Shown piece by piece: positions 26,499 to 35,917 of a stretch of DNA of 64,000 nucleotides. The notes below the pieces were generated by a model. The model saw only the letters and a program-made list of their open reading frames with translations. It was not told the DNA's origin and did not search any database. The stretch lies in NCBI RefSeq assembly GCF_900187975.1, contig NZ_FZPC01000022.1, forward strand, positions 62,001 to 126,000. The letters run 5' to 3'. A program made the translations under genes and the position numbers. The stretch comes from Pseudomonas delhiensis. Lineage in GTDB: Bacteria > Pseudomonadota > Gammaproteobacteria > Pseudomonadales > Pseudomonadaceae. Positions within the stretch are counted from its first letter, which is position 1; each line of letters opens with the position of its first letter.

Positions 26499-27830
26499 AT
26501 GTCTTCCTTCCCCAGCGAAGCCGAGCGCGAACGCCTGGTCGAGCGCCTGCGCCACGCCGCCGAACCGCTGCCCGATCCGGACGCGGCGACCTTCGGCGGC
26601 TTCTTCTCGCGCTACGCCGACGGCCGGGTGGTGCTGATCGGCGAGGCCAGCCACGGCACCTCGGAGTTCTACCGGGCGCGGGCCGCCATCACCCGCCAGC
26701 TGGTCGAGCGGCACGGCTTCAACATAGTCGCCATCGAGGGCGACTGGCCGGACACGGCGCGCCTGGACCGCCACGTCCGCGACTACCCCGGCCAGCCCGA
26801 CGAAGACGCCGCCTTCAGCCGTTTCCCCAGCTGGATGTGGCGCAACCGCGAGGTGCTCGACTTCGTGCGCTGGCTGCGCCGCCACAATGCCGGCCTGCCC
26901 ATCGCCGAACGCGTGGAATTCCGCGGCCTGGACATCTACAGCCTGCGCGCCTCCATGGCCGCGGTGCTGCAGTACCTGGAGCTGCACGACCCGCCCCGCG
27001 CACGCGAGGCCCGCGAGCGCTATGCCTGCCTCACGCCCTGGCAGGACGACCCGGCGGCCTACGGCGCGCGGGTGGAATGGGGCGACGGGGATTCCTGCGA
27101 GGCGGCGGTGGTCGAGCAGCTCAACGACCTGCTGGTGGCCCGCCTGGAGAGCCTGGGCGGCGGCGAAGGCCTGTTCGATGCCGCGCAGAACGCCCGGGTG
27201 GTGCGCGCCGCCGAGCAGTACTACCGGCTGATGTACCGCGCCAGCGCCTCCAGCTGGAACCTGCGCGACAACCACATGTTCGACACCCTCAAGCAGCTGC
27301 TGCGCCACCGCGGCCGCGAGGCCCGGGCCGTGGTCTGGGCGCACAACTCGCACATCGGCGACGCCTCGGCCACCGCCATGGGCTGGCGCGGCGAGTTCAA
27401 CCTCGGCCAGCTGTGCCGCATCGCCTGGGGCGACGCGGCGGTGCTGCTGGGCATGGGCACCGACAGCGGCGAGGTGGCGGCGGCCGACGACTGGAACGGC
27501 CCGCTGCGCATCCAGCAGGTGCGCCCGGCGCTGGAGGAAAGCTGGGAACGCTGCTTCGCCCGCGCCGGCATGGCGGCCTCGCTGACCGACTGGCGTGGCG
27601 CCGTGCACGCGACGCTGCGCGGCCAGCTCGCCAGCACCCTGCTGCAGCGCGCCATCGGCGTGATCTACCGGCCGGCCAGCGAGCGCCGCAGCCACTACTA
27701 CGAGGCGGTGCTGGGCGAACAGTTCGACGCCTACCTGTGGTTCGCCCGGACCACCGCGGTCACCCCGCTGCAGCCCGGCACCGGCGAGGCGGCGCCGGGC
27801 GCGGCGGACACCTTCCCCTTCGGAGTCTGA
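26499..27830 (+). CDS. Erythromycin esterase family hydrolase
   Basis: 443 aa. Family motifs are VVLIGEASHGTSEFY (His52, the catalytic-base region), VAIEGDWPDTARLDR, FPSWMWRN, EFRGLDIYSL and AVVWAHNSHIGDA. The family includes EreA/EreB but most chromosomal members have no known macrolide activity. The next gene is a phosphoribosyltransferase 2 bp away; in Mycobacterium tuberculosis the two domains are fused in Rv2030c of the dormancy regulon, which supports a shared stress role here. TGAAC on the plus strand at 26439-26443 lies 60 bp upstream. Confidence 0.9.
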   Translation: MSSFPSEAERERLVERLRHAAEPLPDPDAATFGGFFSRYADGRVVLIGEASHGTSEFYRARAAITRQLVERHGFNIVAIEGDWPDTARLDRHVRDYPGQPDEDAAFSRFPSWMWRNREVLDFVRWLRRHNAGLPIAERVEFRGLDIYSLRASMAAVLQYLELHDPPRAREARERYACLTPWQDDPAAYGARVEWGDGDSCEAAVVEQLNDLLVARLESLGGGEGLFDAAQNARVVRAAEQYYRLMYRASASSWNLRDNHMFDTLKQLLRHRGREARAVVWAHNSHIGDASATAMGWRGEFNLGQLCRIAWGDAAVLLGMGTDSGEVAAADDWNGPLRIQQVRPALEESWERCFARAGMAASLTDWRGAVHATLRGQLASTLLQRAIGVIYRPASERRSHYYEAVLGEQFDAYLWFARTTAVTPLQPGTGEAAPGAADTFPFGV

Positions 27831-27832
27831 CG

Positions 27833-28489
27833 ATGAACGCATTCGACGACCGGCGGCACGCCGGCAAGGCCCTGGCCGAGGCGCTGCGCGAACGGCCCAT
27901 GCACGAGCCCCTGCTGCTGGCCCTGCCCCGCGGCGGCGTGCCGGTGGCCTATGAAATCTCCCTGGCCCTGCAATACCCCCTGGAACTGCTGCTGGTGCGC
28001 AAGATAGGCGCGCCCGGCCACGAGGAATACGCCGTGGGCGCCGTGGTGGAAGGCGACCCGCCCAGGTGGGTGAAGGACGAGGACCTGCTGCGCCAGCTGC
28101 GCGTGGCGCCCGGCTGGTTCGAGCGGCGCCTGGCCGAACAGCTGCGGGAAATCGAGCGCCGCCGCGTCCGCTACTGCGGGCGGCAGCCGCTGGCGTCACG
28201 CCGTGGCCGCGACCTGATCCTGGTGGACGACGGCCTGGCCACCGGCAACAGCGTGCGTGCGGCGCTGCAGGCCCTGCGCGAGGACGGCCCGCGGCGCATC
28301 ATCCTCGCCGTGCCCGTGGGGCCGCCGGCCACCGTGGAGAAACTGCGGCCGCTGGTGGACGAGCTGGTATGCCTGCTGACACCGGAGGATTTCCACTCCG
28401 TCGGCCACTACTACCGGGACTTCCACCAACTCGACGACCAGGAGGTCATCGACCTGCTCGGCCCCTCGCGCACGCCTTCGGGCGCCTGA
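27833..28489 (+). CDS. Phosphoribosyltransferase-family protein paired with Ere gene
   Basis: 218 aa. The PRPP-binding loop is DLILVDDGLATGNSVRAAL (about residues 123-141), with an N-terminal PRGGVPVAYEISLAL and LLLVRKIGAPGHEE typical of the Rv0571c/Rv2030c-like branch. A short insertion around 75-110 (GWFERRLAEQLREIERRRVRY) is helical. The substrate is unknown. It starts 2 bp after the Ere stop codon, so the two are cotranscribed and probably act together. Confidence 0.9.
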   Translation: MNAFDDRRHAGKALAEALRERPMHEPLLLALPRGGVPVAYEISLALQYPLELLLVRKIGAPGHEEYAVGAVVEGDPPRWVKDEDLLRQLRVAPGWFERRLAEQLREIERRRVRYCGRQPLASRRGRDLILVDDGLATGNSVRAALQALREDGPRRIILAVPVGPPATVEKLRPLVDELVCLLTPEDFHSVGHYYRDFHQLDDQEVIDLLGPSRTPSGA

Positions 28490-28624
28490 TCCAGCCGGGC
28501 CGCGCCGGGGCTTCAACCACTGGCGAAACTTCTTCGAACCATTCTCCGGAGCTGCCTTCCCAGTAACTGTGTGGGCCGACTGGCGGCCCACCCAATGGAT
28601 GCGATGCATCCGAGGAGCACTTTC

Positions 28625-28798
28625 ATGACTTCCAAAAACACCAACCCCGGCAACTTCGCCAACGATCGCGAAAAAGCCTCCGAGGCAGGGAAGAAAGGCG
28701 GTCAGCAAAGCGGCGGCAACTTCGCCAACGACCGTGAGAAAGCCTCCGAAGCCGGCCGCAAGGGCGGGCAGCACAGCCATGGAGGCGGGCGCAGCTAA
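28625..28798 (+). CDS. KGG-repeat stress protein (YciG-like)
   Basis: 57 aa with two tandem copies of GNFANDREKASEAG(K/R)KGGQ, the KGG/YciG stress motif (PF10685 type). Hydrophilic, glycine-rich, probably disordered until bound. YciG-type proteins are RpoS-dependent in enteric bacteria and a close relative (PA2146) in P. aeruginosa is strongly induced in biofilms; both are from memory. ATG at 28625 follows GAGGAGCAC, and a 13-bp stem-loop comes 14 bp after the stop, so it is probably abundant and monocistronic. Confidence 0.9.
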   Translation: MTSKNTNPGNFANDREKASEAGKKGGQQSGGNFANDREKASEAGRKGGQHSHGGGRS

Positions 28799-28812
28799 CC
28801 TGGCAAGTGCCC

Positions 28813-28840
28813 TCCCGGTGGAGCGCCCGCTCCACCGGGA
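28813..28840 (+). terminator. Strong stem-loop after the KGG gene
   Basis: TCCCGGTGGAGCG and CGCTCCACCGGGA form a perfect 13-bp stem with a two-base centre. It starts 14 bp after the stop codon. No T-run follows, so it may be an mRNA-stabilising 3' end rather than a classic intrinsic terminator. Confidence 0.6.
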
Positions 28841-28941
28841 ACCTGATCGCGGACGGAGTCCTACGTAACCCAACTCCCAATGCCCAACGGGATTCCGCCC
28901 CACACCGAGGAGAGGCGTTGGCAGAGATGCATGAACAAATC

Positions 28942-28999
28942 CGTAGGGCGAATAACCGTTCGCGGTCATCCGCCGCCAACCTCAAACCTGGCGCCCTAC
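28942..28999. repeat. Family-2 repeat with outer inverted CGTAGGGCG/CGCCCTACG
   Basis: CGTAGGGCGAATAACCGTTC then GCGGTCATCCGCCGCC, followed at 28991-28999 by CGCCCTACG, the inverse of the first nine bases. It lies immediately before the stop codon (29003) of the minus-strand ABC ATPase gene. Confidence 0.75.
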
Positions 29000-29002
29000 G
29001 GG

Positions 29003-29776
<774 letters not shown>

Positions 29777-29972
29777 GGTCGGCTCATGGCGCTGGGGGGA
29801 GCGCGAAGGATACTGCGCCGGGGCCCGCCTGCGCCAAGGGGCGGGCATATCCCGATGCGCTTCGACGAGCTGGCCTGCGCCCTGGTCGAGCAGTTCCCCG
29901 GCAAGTTCGCCCCGAGGAAGGCATTGGTGCCCGGCCGGATCCTACGGTGCTCCACGATCTCGCCGGCATGAA

Positions 29973-30173
29973 ATGCCATCATCCAGCGATAGCATTCGCC
30001 GGACGAAGAATCGCCACGCCAGAGCACTGGAAACCCTCTTCCGCACGCCCACAAGTACGTCGCTGGCCCTCGCCGACATCGAAGCGCTGGTCCTCCACCC
30101 GGGCAAGGAAGCGAAGAAGTACCCAGTCGAAGAGGCCCGCGAATTTCTCCGCCGGGCCGGAGTTGAACCATGA
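29973..30173 (+). pseudogene. hicA toxin relic with internal deletion
   Basis: 66 aa: NRHARALETLFRTPTSTSLA then ADIEALVLHPGKEAKKYPVE and FLRRAGVEP. The beginning and end match HicA mRNA interferases (KTLE.IF..P....I.W.DIE.L and HPHPGKEAK.Y.V...R.FL...GV.P). The middle, which holds the strand with the catalytic His, is missing, so it should be inactive. The stop overlaps the hicB relic start (ATGA). Confidence 0.6.
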
Positions 30174-30395
30174 ACTGCATGACCTACAAGGGCTACGCGG
30201 CGCGCGTAGAATTCGACGACCGCAACGACATCTTCGTCGGCCGCCTGCCCGGTGTCCGCGACATCAAAGGTCATGCTGCGCATCCGCCCCGAGGTCCATG
30301 CCGCCGCCAGCCTCGCCGCACAAGCCGAAGGCAAGAGCCTCAACCAGTGGGCGGAAAGCGTCTTCGAGCGGGCGGCCGGAAAGCACGCCGGTTGA
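30170..30395 (+). pseudogene. hicB antitoxin relic with deletion and frameshift
   Basis: The frame from ATG 30170 reads MTYKGYAARVEFDDRNDIFVG then RLPGVRDI, matching the HicB N-terminus (YKGY.A..EYD..D.IF.G...G). After about 30265 the similarity continues in another frame as VMLRIRPEVHAAASLAAQAEG then KSLNQWAESVFERAA, which is the HicB C-terminal DNA-binding arc-type domain. The central segment between them is absent. Together with the hicA relic it marks a dead toxin-antitoxin module. Confidence 0.62.
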
Positions 30396-30594
30396 GGCAG
30401 GGATGCCGCAGCTGCGCGACGAGTTGCTCGCCGAACTCACCGGCCACTGACCGCCAACGGCGGCTATCCTTCGGACACGCCGCCTCCGCCTTTGTTTGAT
30501 CCCGGCCAAGGCCCCGCGCCGCGGTTCGTGCCTGAATGGTGCCGACGCCGGAGCCCGGCGTGCATCCATCCCCCCTGCCGGCACGGGAGCGAGC

Positions 30595-32415
30595 ATGGCC
30601 ATGGAAAAGCACCACCAATGGAACCTCGGGTATTTCCTCGTGGCCTTCGTGGCCATGCTGCTGTTGCAGAACTGGCTGGGTGAATACTCGGCCGAGGCGC
30701 CGATTCCCTACAGCGAGTTCCAGCGCCTGCTGGACGCCGGCAAGGTCAGCGACCTGCGCATCGACCAGGAGCGCATCAGCGGCACCCTCAAGGAGCCGAT
30801 CCAGGGCCGCACGCGCTTCACCACCAACCGCGTCGAGCCGCAGCTGGCGGCGCAGCTGGAGAAGGCCGAGGTGGACTTCTCCGGGGTCACCCAGAGCGGC
30901 CTGGCCAAGCTGCTGGGCTGGCTGCTGCCGTTCCTGCTGATCTTCGCCCTGTGGGTGTTCTTCTTCCGCGGCCTGGCCGAGAAGCAGGGCTTCGGCGGCA
31001 TGGTCAACGTCGGCAAGTCGAAGGCGCGGGTGTTCGTCGAGCGCGACACCGGGGTCAGCTTCGACGACGTCGCCGGTATCGACGAGGCCAAGGCCGAGTT
31101 GCAGGAGGTGGTGTCCTTCCTCAAGGACCGCCCCACCTACAGCCGCCTGGGCGCGCGCATTCCCAAGGGCATCCTGCTGGTGGGCCCGCCCGGCACCGGC
31201 AAGACGCTGGTGGCCAAGGCCGTGGCCGGCGAGGCCGGGGTGCCGTTCTTCTCCATTTCCGGCTCGGAGTTCGTCGAGCTGTTCGTCGGCGTGGGCGCCG
31301 CGCGGGTGCGCGATCTCTTCGAGCAGGCGCGCAAGGCCGCGCCCTGCATCATCTTCATCGACGAGCTGGACGCCCTGGGCAAGATGCGCGGGCTGGGCGC
31401 CTTCGGCGGCAACGACGAGAAGGAGCAGACGCTCAACCAGCTGCTCGCCGAGCTGGACGGCTTCGACCCGCGCGAAGGCGTGGTGCTGCTGGCCGCCACC
31501 AACCGCCCGGAAGTGCTGGACCCGGCCCTGATGCGCGCCGGCCGCTTCGACCGCCAGATCCTCATCGACCGCCCGGACCGCCGCGGCCGCGAGGCCATCC
31601 TGCGGGTGCACCTGAAGCGCATCAGCGCCGCCCGCGACCTGGATTGCGGGCAGATCGCCGCCATCACCACCGGCTTCACCGGCGCGGACCTGGCCAACCT
31701 GGTCAACGAGGCCGCCATCGGCGCCACCCGGCGCGGCGCCGAGGCGGTGAGCATGGCCGACTTCACCGCCGCGGTGGAGCGCATCGTCGCCGGCGCCGAG
31801 CGCCGCAGCCGGCTGCTGCAGCCGCAGGAGCGCAAGGTGGTGGCCTACCACGAGATGGGCCACGCCCTGGCCGCCGCCTCGCTGCCGCGCATGGACCCGG
31901 TGCACAAGGTCTCCATCGTGCCCCACGCCATCGGTGCCCTGGGCTTCACCCTGCAGCGGCCCACCGAGGACCGCTTCCTGATCGGCCGCCAGGAACTCAA
32001 GGACCGCATGGTGGTACTGCTGGCCGGGCGCGCCGCCGAGGCCCTGGTGTTCGAGGAGATTTCCACCGGCGCCGCCGACGACCTGGCCAAGGCCACCGAC
32101 ATCGCCCGCCAGCTGGTGACGCGCTTCGGCATGAGCGAGCAGCTCGGCCAGGCCGTGCTGGAGCGGCAGAGCGCGCCCTACCTGAGCGGCGACAACGGCC
32201 ACCTGGCGGGGCTGCGCGAGAAGGACTACTCGGAGCAGACCGCCCGCGAGGTGGACCTGTGCGTGCGCGAGCTGATCGACGAAGCCTTCCGCCGCGCCCG
32301 GGCCCTGCTGGAGCAACGCCGCGCCGACCTGGAGGAAGGCGCGCGCCTGCTGCTGGAGCGGGAAACCCTCACCCCCGGGGACTTCCCCGCGCTGGCCGGC
32401 GCGCCGGCGCCCTGA
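30595..32415 (+). CDS. ftsH: FtsH-family ATP-dependent zinc metalloprotease, likely a second copy
   Basis: 606 aa. Two membrane helices (about 10-28 and 104-124) flank a short periplasmic domain. The AAA+ module has Walker A GPPGTGKT, Walker [12 protein letters not shown] and the pore loop [19 protein letters not shown]. The protease site is HEMGHA (HExxH) with a later Asp. Ribosome site GGGAG is 6 bp before ATG 30595. The housekeeping Pseudomonas ftsH lies near rrmJ-folP-glmM; no such neighbours occur here. A second, laterally acquired FtsH2 is known in P. aeruginosa clone C. The neighbouring hicAB relic fits acquisition on a mobile segment. The symbol denotes the family only. Confidence 0.9.
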   Translation: MAMEKHHQWNLGYFLVAFVAMLLLQNWLGEYSAEAPIPYSEFQRLLDAGKVSDLRIDQERISGTLKEPIQGRTRFTTNRVEPQLAAQLEKAEVDFSGVTQSGLAKLLGWLLPFLLIFALWVFFFRGLAEKQGFGGMVNVGKSKARVFVERDTGVSFDDVAGIDEAKAELQEVVSFLKDRPTYSRLGARIPKGILLVGPPGTGKTLVAKAVAGEAGVPFFSISGSEFVELFVGVGAARVRDLFEQARKAAPCIIFIDELDALGKMRGLGAFGGNDEKEQTLNQLLAELDGFDPREGVVLLAATNRPEVLDPALMRAGRFDRQILIDRPDRRGREAILRVHLKRISAARDLDCGQIAAITTGFTGADLANLVNEAAIGATRRGAEAVSMADFTAAVERIVAGAERRSRLLQPQERKVVAYHEMGHALAAASLPRMDPVHKVSIVPHAIGALGFTLQRPTEDRFLIGRQELKDRMVVLLAGRAAEALVFEEISTGAADDLAKATDIARQLVTRFGMSEQLGQAVLERQSAPYLSGDNGHLAGLREKDYSEQTAREVDLCVRELIDEAFRRARALLEQRRADLEEGARLLLERETLTPGDFPALAGAPAP

Positions 32416-32590
32416 ACCGGCCTTCTAACCGCCGGCTATTTGCAGCGCCGCGCATATGCCGGGGAACTCATTGACAGATTGGCGCCAGGCAAGTGTCATG
32501 GGCGTTGTCGTCCGGCGCGGTCGAGGTGTAGCGCCGGGTTCACGTGGTCCGTTTGCGTGTTTCCTAATCCCCCGCACAGGAGCCGCCGGC

Positions 32591-33013
32591 ATGTACGACT
32601 CTGCACCCAGGGCCTCGGGGCCCGCGGAGGAGGATTTCCTCTTCACCTTCGAGACCCACGTCCTGCAGAAGGCCCTGCCCGCCTTCGAGGAAGCCAGCCG
32701 CTTCGCCCGCGACCGCGGCCTGGACTGCCAGGTCGAGCTGCTCGTGGACGAGGACGACCACCTGCAACTGTGCCTGTTCGCCCGCCTGGGCGGCAGCCAG
32801 CAGCCGAGCTTCTACCGCATCGTCGCCGATACCGAACTCCAGGGCCTGGTCCACGAGCAATACGCCACCCATGGCCAGCACATGCGCCGCCTGGGCGCGG
32901 ACCTGGACTCGCTGGACGGCGAGGTGCTCGACGAACAGCTCGCCGAATTCTTCCAGCTGGCCTTCGGCATGCACCTGGACGAGCCGGGGCACCGACGAGC
33001 CAGCGGCTTCTAG
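32591..33013 (+). CDS. Hypothetical stress-cluster protein, paralogue of 1008-1409
   Basis: 140 aa, acidic, soluble. It shares with the 133-aa product at 1008-1409 the segments KALPAFEEASRFARDRGLDC, the middle E.QL.L..RLGG.., and the C-terminal EFFQLAFGMHLDEPG. The 'dense' Leu/Ala helix at the end may be a dimerisation element. No enzyme motif. ATG at 32591 is preceded by GGAG. The function is unknown. A single-copy ancestor that duplicated within the stress island is the simplest history. Confidence 0.8.
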   Translation: MYDSAPRASGPAEEDFLFTFETHVLQKALPAFEEASRFARDRGLDCQVELLVDEDDHLQLCLFARLGGSQQPSFYRIVADTELQGLVHEQYATHGQHMRRLGADLDSLDGEVLDEQLAEFFQLAFGMHLDEPGHRRASGF

Positions 33014-33179
33014 CAGCCGCCCCTTTTCCCTGCCGTTCCTCGCTTGGCCTCCCGCAGGCGGGTTTTCGCGCGACACTGTGTGCATGATGGACTGTGCGCA
33101 TGTGAATGGATCGCACGCGCCCGCGCAGGCGGGGTCTGAACAGAGGTACGGGCCACGATGCCCGCTGGAGGAATGCCCC

Positions 33180-33335
33180 ATGAAAAGCCCCGTGGATACC
33201 CCGCACCCCGATCCGGTGGTGACCCGCGAAGCCGATGAACTGGAGGAGCTGGTGGAACTGGACCCGGTCGACAGCGGCCAGGAGCCGCACCTGTCCGCCG
33301 CCCACCAGGAAGGCGTGATCGACGAGCAGCACTGA
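33180..33335 (+). CDS. Small acidic hypothetical protein
   Basis: 51 aa: VVTREADELEELVELDPVDS then HQEGVIDEQH. It is acidic and probably unstructured. The GGAGG site is at the ideal distance from ATG 33180, and an intrinsic-type terminator follows at 33373, so the small gene looks real. A TGAAC occurs about 40 bp upstream (33137-33141). Not recognised. Confidence 0.65.
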   Translation: MKSPVDTPHPDPVVTREADELEELVELDPVDSGQEPHLSAAHQEGVIDEQH

Positions 33336-33372
33336 GCGCCCGGAACCTTGCATTCTGCCGTGCAGGCTTTGT

Positions 33373-33402
33373 GCGATCGTGCGCAATGCACGGTCGCGTT
33401 TT
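33373..33402 (+). terminator. Intrinsic-type terminator
   Basis: GCGATCGTGC and GCACGGTCGC form a ten-base stem with one mismatch and a five-base loop, followed by GTTTTC. It lies 37 bp after the stop of the 51-aa gene. Confidence 0.55.
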
Positions 33403-33513
33403 CGCTACCTTTCCTCAACCTGCTGATTTGAAAAGAGAAAATTTTCAAGCGAAGCTGGAACGCATGCTGCAACAGCTCTCCCATCGGCTTCACGGATACC
33501 AAGGGAGAGCGTC

Positions 33514-33882
33514 ATGCACAACGACCGTAGCCAGGCCCCGCAACTTCTCGGCGAACAGTTCAGCGACTATCGCATCGACCTCCAGCAACGCCCGGATGGC
33601 GGCCTGCTGCTGAGGCTGCGCGACAACGAAAGCCGGCGCCTGCTGACCACCTGGGCCATCCCGGCCAGCGAATGGCGTGACCCGACGCGCCTGAACAACT
33701 TCATCGAACGCATCCGCCGCGACCTGCTGACCGCCGAGGGCCAGCCCCTGCAGGAAGACCAGGTGGACTGCTTCCGCAAGCGCATCGAACTGCAGACTTT
33801 CAACCCCGGCCAGGGCTGCCACCGCCAGCGCAAGATCGTGGTGGCCGGCGAGCGCCTGCGCGCCCTGGCGGCCAACGCCTGA
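33514..33882 (+). CDS. DUF3509-like small protein, paralogue of 10499-10870
   Basis: 122 aa. Same layout as the 10499 product: F.DYRIDLQQRPDGGLLLRL at the N-terminus, NFIERIRRDLLTAEGQPLQ in the middle and RKIVVAGERLRALA at the end; the last segment is identical to its paralogue over ten residues. Cytosolic, no motif that suggests catalysis. GGGAGA precedes the ATG. It ends 1 bp before the stop of the convergent AraC gene. Confidence 0.78.
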   Translation: MHNDRSQAPQLLGEQFSDYRIDLQQRPDGGLLLRLRDNESRRLLTTWAIPASEWRDPTRLNNFIERIRRDLLTAEGQPLQEDQVDCFRKRIELQTFNPGQGCHRQRKIVVAGERLRALAANA

Positions 33883-33883
33883 G

Positions 33884-34849
33884 TCAGTCCGCGCCCTGGC
33901 GGAACTGGCCGGGGGTGGTCCCGCTCCAGCGGCGGAAGGCCTTGGCGAAGGCGCTCTCGTCGGAGAAGCCCAGGCGCTCGGCCACGTCCGCCAGCCGCGC
34001 GGGGCCCTGCAGCAGCTGCTCGGCCATGGCGTGCAGCACGCGCTCGCGCAACAGCTTGAAGCTGCTGCCCTCCTCGGCCAGGCGCCGGTTCAGGTGCCGG
34101 CCGCTGAGGCCCAGGCGTTCGGCGACGCGCTCCTTGCCCCACTGCGGGTGTTCGCGCAGCAGCCCCTGCACCTGGGCCGCCAGGCTCTGCGCGCCCAGTT
34201 GCTGCAACTGGGCGTCGGCCAGCTGACGCAGGTGCTCGCGCATGGGCGCGTTGGCCTGGATCAGTGGCACTTGCAGGTCGCTATCGGCGAACACCAGGCC
34301 ATCCTCGCCGGCGCCGAACCCGGGCAGCAGGCCCAGCAACTCGCGGTAGCTGCCCGCCTCGCCGCGGGCCCCGTGGCCGATGCGCAGCGCCTGCGGGCGC
34401 ACGCGCTCGCCGGTGATCCAGGCGCTCAAGCGCACCAGGCTGGCCAGCACCGCTTCCACCCGCGCCTCGCGGCACACGCTGTAGCTTGGCTGGTAGGCCA
34501 GGGCCACGCCGCCGGCTTGGTGGCGCAGGCTGAACGCGCTGCCCTCGGCGATGATCGGGTAGTACTCCAGCAACGCCTCCAGGGCCTCGCCGAAGGTCTC
34601 GCAGCTCATCAGCAGGGCGCCGACCATGTCCAGGTGGCCGACCTGCAGGGCGCTGCCCAGGCGCAGGCCGAGCAGCGGGTCGGCGCTGGCCGCGCACAGG
34701 CCCTCCCACAGCTCGTCCTGGCGCGCCAGCGGGATGCGCGCCTCGCGGCCCAGTTCGCGCAGTTCGGCGGGCAGCCGCAGGCCCAGGCGCGCGGCGGCCT
34801 GGAGGATGCCCTGGGCGTAGTGGACGGTGATCGAGGGGTTGTTGGGCAT
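33884..34849 (-). CDS. AraC-family transcriptional regulator
   Basis: 321 aa. The N-terminal 190 residues are of the arabinose-binding-domain type seen in OruR/ArgR-like AraC regulators (GLRLGSALQVGHLDMVGALL; ALLEYYPIIAEGSAFSL). The C-terminal double helix-turn-helix spans about 225-321, with RVAERLGLSGRHLNRRLAEE and LADVAERLGFSDESAFAKAF as the two recognition units. Divergent from the symporter/TauE/amidohydrolase operon 145 bp away, so it is the likely regulator of that operon. Confidence 0.92.
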   Translation of the reverse strand: MPNNPSITVHYAQGILQAAARLGLRLPAELRELGREARIPLARQDELWEGLCAASADPLLGLRLGSALQVGHLDMVGALLMSCETFGEALEALLEYYPIIAEGSAFSLRHQAGGVALAYQPSYSVCREARVEAVLASLVRLSAWITGERVRPQALRIGHGARGEAGSYRELLGLLPGFGAGEDGLVFADSDLQVPLIQANAPMREHLRQLADAQLQQLGAQSLAAQVQGLLREHPQWGKERVAERLGLSGRHLNRRLAEEGSSFKLLRERVLHAMAEQLLQGPARLADVAERLGFSDESAFAKAFRRWSGTTPGQFRQGAD

Positions 34850-34993
34850 GGTCCCGAAATAACCGGAAAAAGTCCTGTTTGAGCCATCAAAGCGCGGCGC
34901 GGGGCGGGTATCCTTGCCCATTACAACGAGAAACACAAACGAGCCGCGCATGCCTTGCACCCCCTGCCCCGCGCCCCTTCGGGAGGCGCGCTG

Positions 34994-35917
34994 ATGCCCA
35001 CCGTCCACCTGGAATTCGCCGGCGCCTCGATGCTGGCCCTGAACGCGATCATCGCGCTGATGATGTTCGGCGTCTCCCTGGAACTGCGCCGCGAAGACTT
35101 CGCCCGCATCGTCCGCGCGCCCAAGGCGCCGCTGATCGGCATGCTCATCCAGTTCCTGCTGCTGCCGGCCGGCGCCTGCCTGCTGGCCAACCTGCTGCCG
35201 ATCGACCCGCAACTGGCCCTGGGCATGCTGCTGGTGGCCACCTGCCCCAGCGGCAGCTTCTCCAACGTCATGACCTGGCTGGCGCGCGGCAACGTCGCGG
35301 TGTCGGCCAGCGTCACCGCGGTGTCCGGGCTGTCCGCCGGGTTCTTCACGCCGTTCAACTTCGCCCTCTACGCAAGCCTTGCGCCTGAAACCCGCGCGCT
35401 GCTCACGCAGATCCGCATCGACCCGCTGGAGCTGCTGGCCACGGTGCTGCTGGTGCTGGTGGCGCCGATGCTCGCCGGCATGGCCCTGGGCCGGCGCCGC
35501 CCGCGACTGGCGCGGCGCCTGGAGAAGCCCATGCGGGTGTTCTCGCTGCTGGTGCTGGCGGCCTTCGTGGTCATGGCCTTCGTCAGGAACTACGCGCAGT
35601 TCGTCGCCTACTTCCACCTGTTCTTCTGGCTGGTGGCGCTGCTCAACGCTGTGGCCCTGGGCCTGGGCTACCTGTGCGCGCGGGCCTGCCGGCTGGCCGA
35701 GGCCGACGTGCGCGCGGTGACGCTGGAGAGCGGCATCCACAATTCGGCGCTGGGCATGGCGCTGATCCTGACCTTCTTCCCCGAGGCCGGCGGCATGCTG
35801 CTGATCGCCGCCTTCTGGGGCTGCTGGCAACTGCTCACCGGGCTCGGCCTGGCGCTGTTCTGGTCGCGCCGCGCGCCATTGCCGGGCCTGGCCGCTTCGG
35901 CAGGGAGAGCGCCATGA
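34994..35917 (+). CDS. Bile acid:sodium symporter (BASS) family transporter
   Basis: 307 aa with about nine hydrophobic helices. Family landmarks are NAIIALMMFGVSLELRREDF at the N-terminus, LLLVATCPSGSFSNVMTWLA (Na+ site region) and ESGIHNSALGMALILTFF (crossover helix). Transports an organic anion with Na+; the substrate is unknown. First gene of a three-gene operon with TauE-like and amidohydrolase genes, each overlapping the next by 4 bp, so the substrate may be related to that of the amidohydrolase. GGAGG precedes ATG 34994. Confidence 0.9.
   Translation: MPTVHLEFAGASMLALNAIIALMMFGVSLELRREDFARIVRAPKAPLIGMLIQFLLLPAGACLLANLLPIDPQLALGMLLVATCPSGSFSNVMTWLARGNVAVSASVTAVSGLSAGFFTPFNFALYASLAPETRALLTQIRIDPLELLATVLLVLVAPMLAGMALGRRRPRLARRLEKPMRVFSLLVLAAFVVMAFVRNYAQFVAYFHLFFWLVALLNAVALGLGYLCARACRLAEADVRAVTLESGIHNSALGMALILTFFPEAGGMLLIAAFWGCWQLLTGLGLALFWSRRAPLPGLAASAGRAP

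Noticed and set aside
26499-27830. Macrolide resistance gene
   Set aside because: Family membership in erythromycin esterases does not show macrolide activity; context with a phosphoribosyltransferase points elsewhere.
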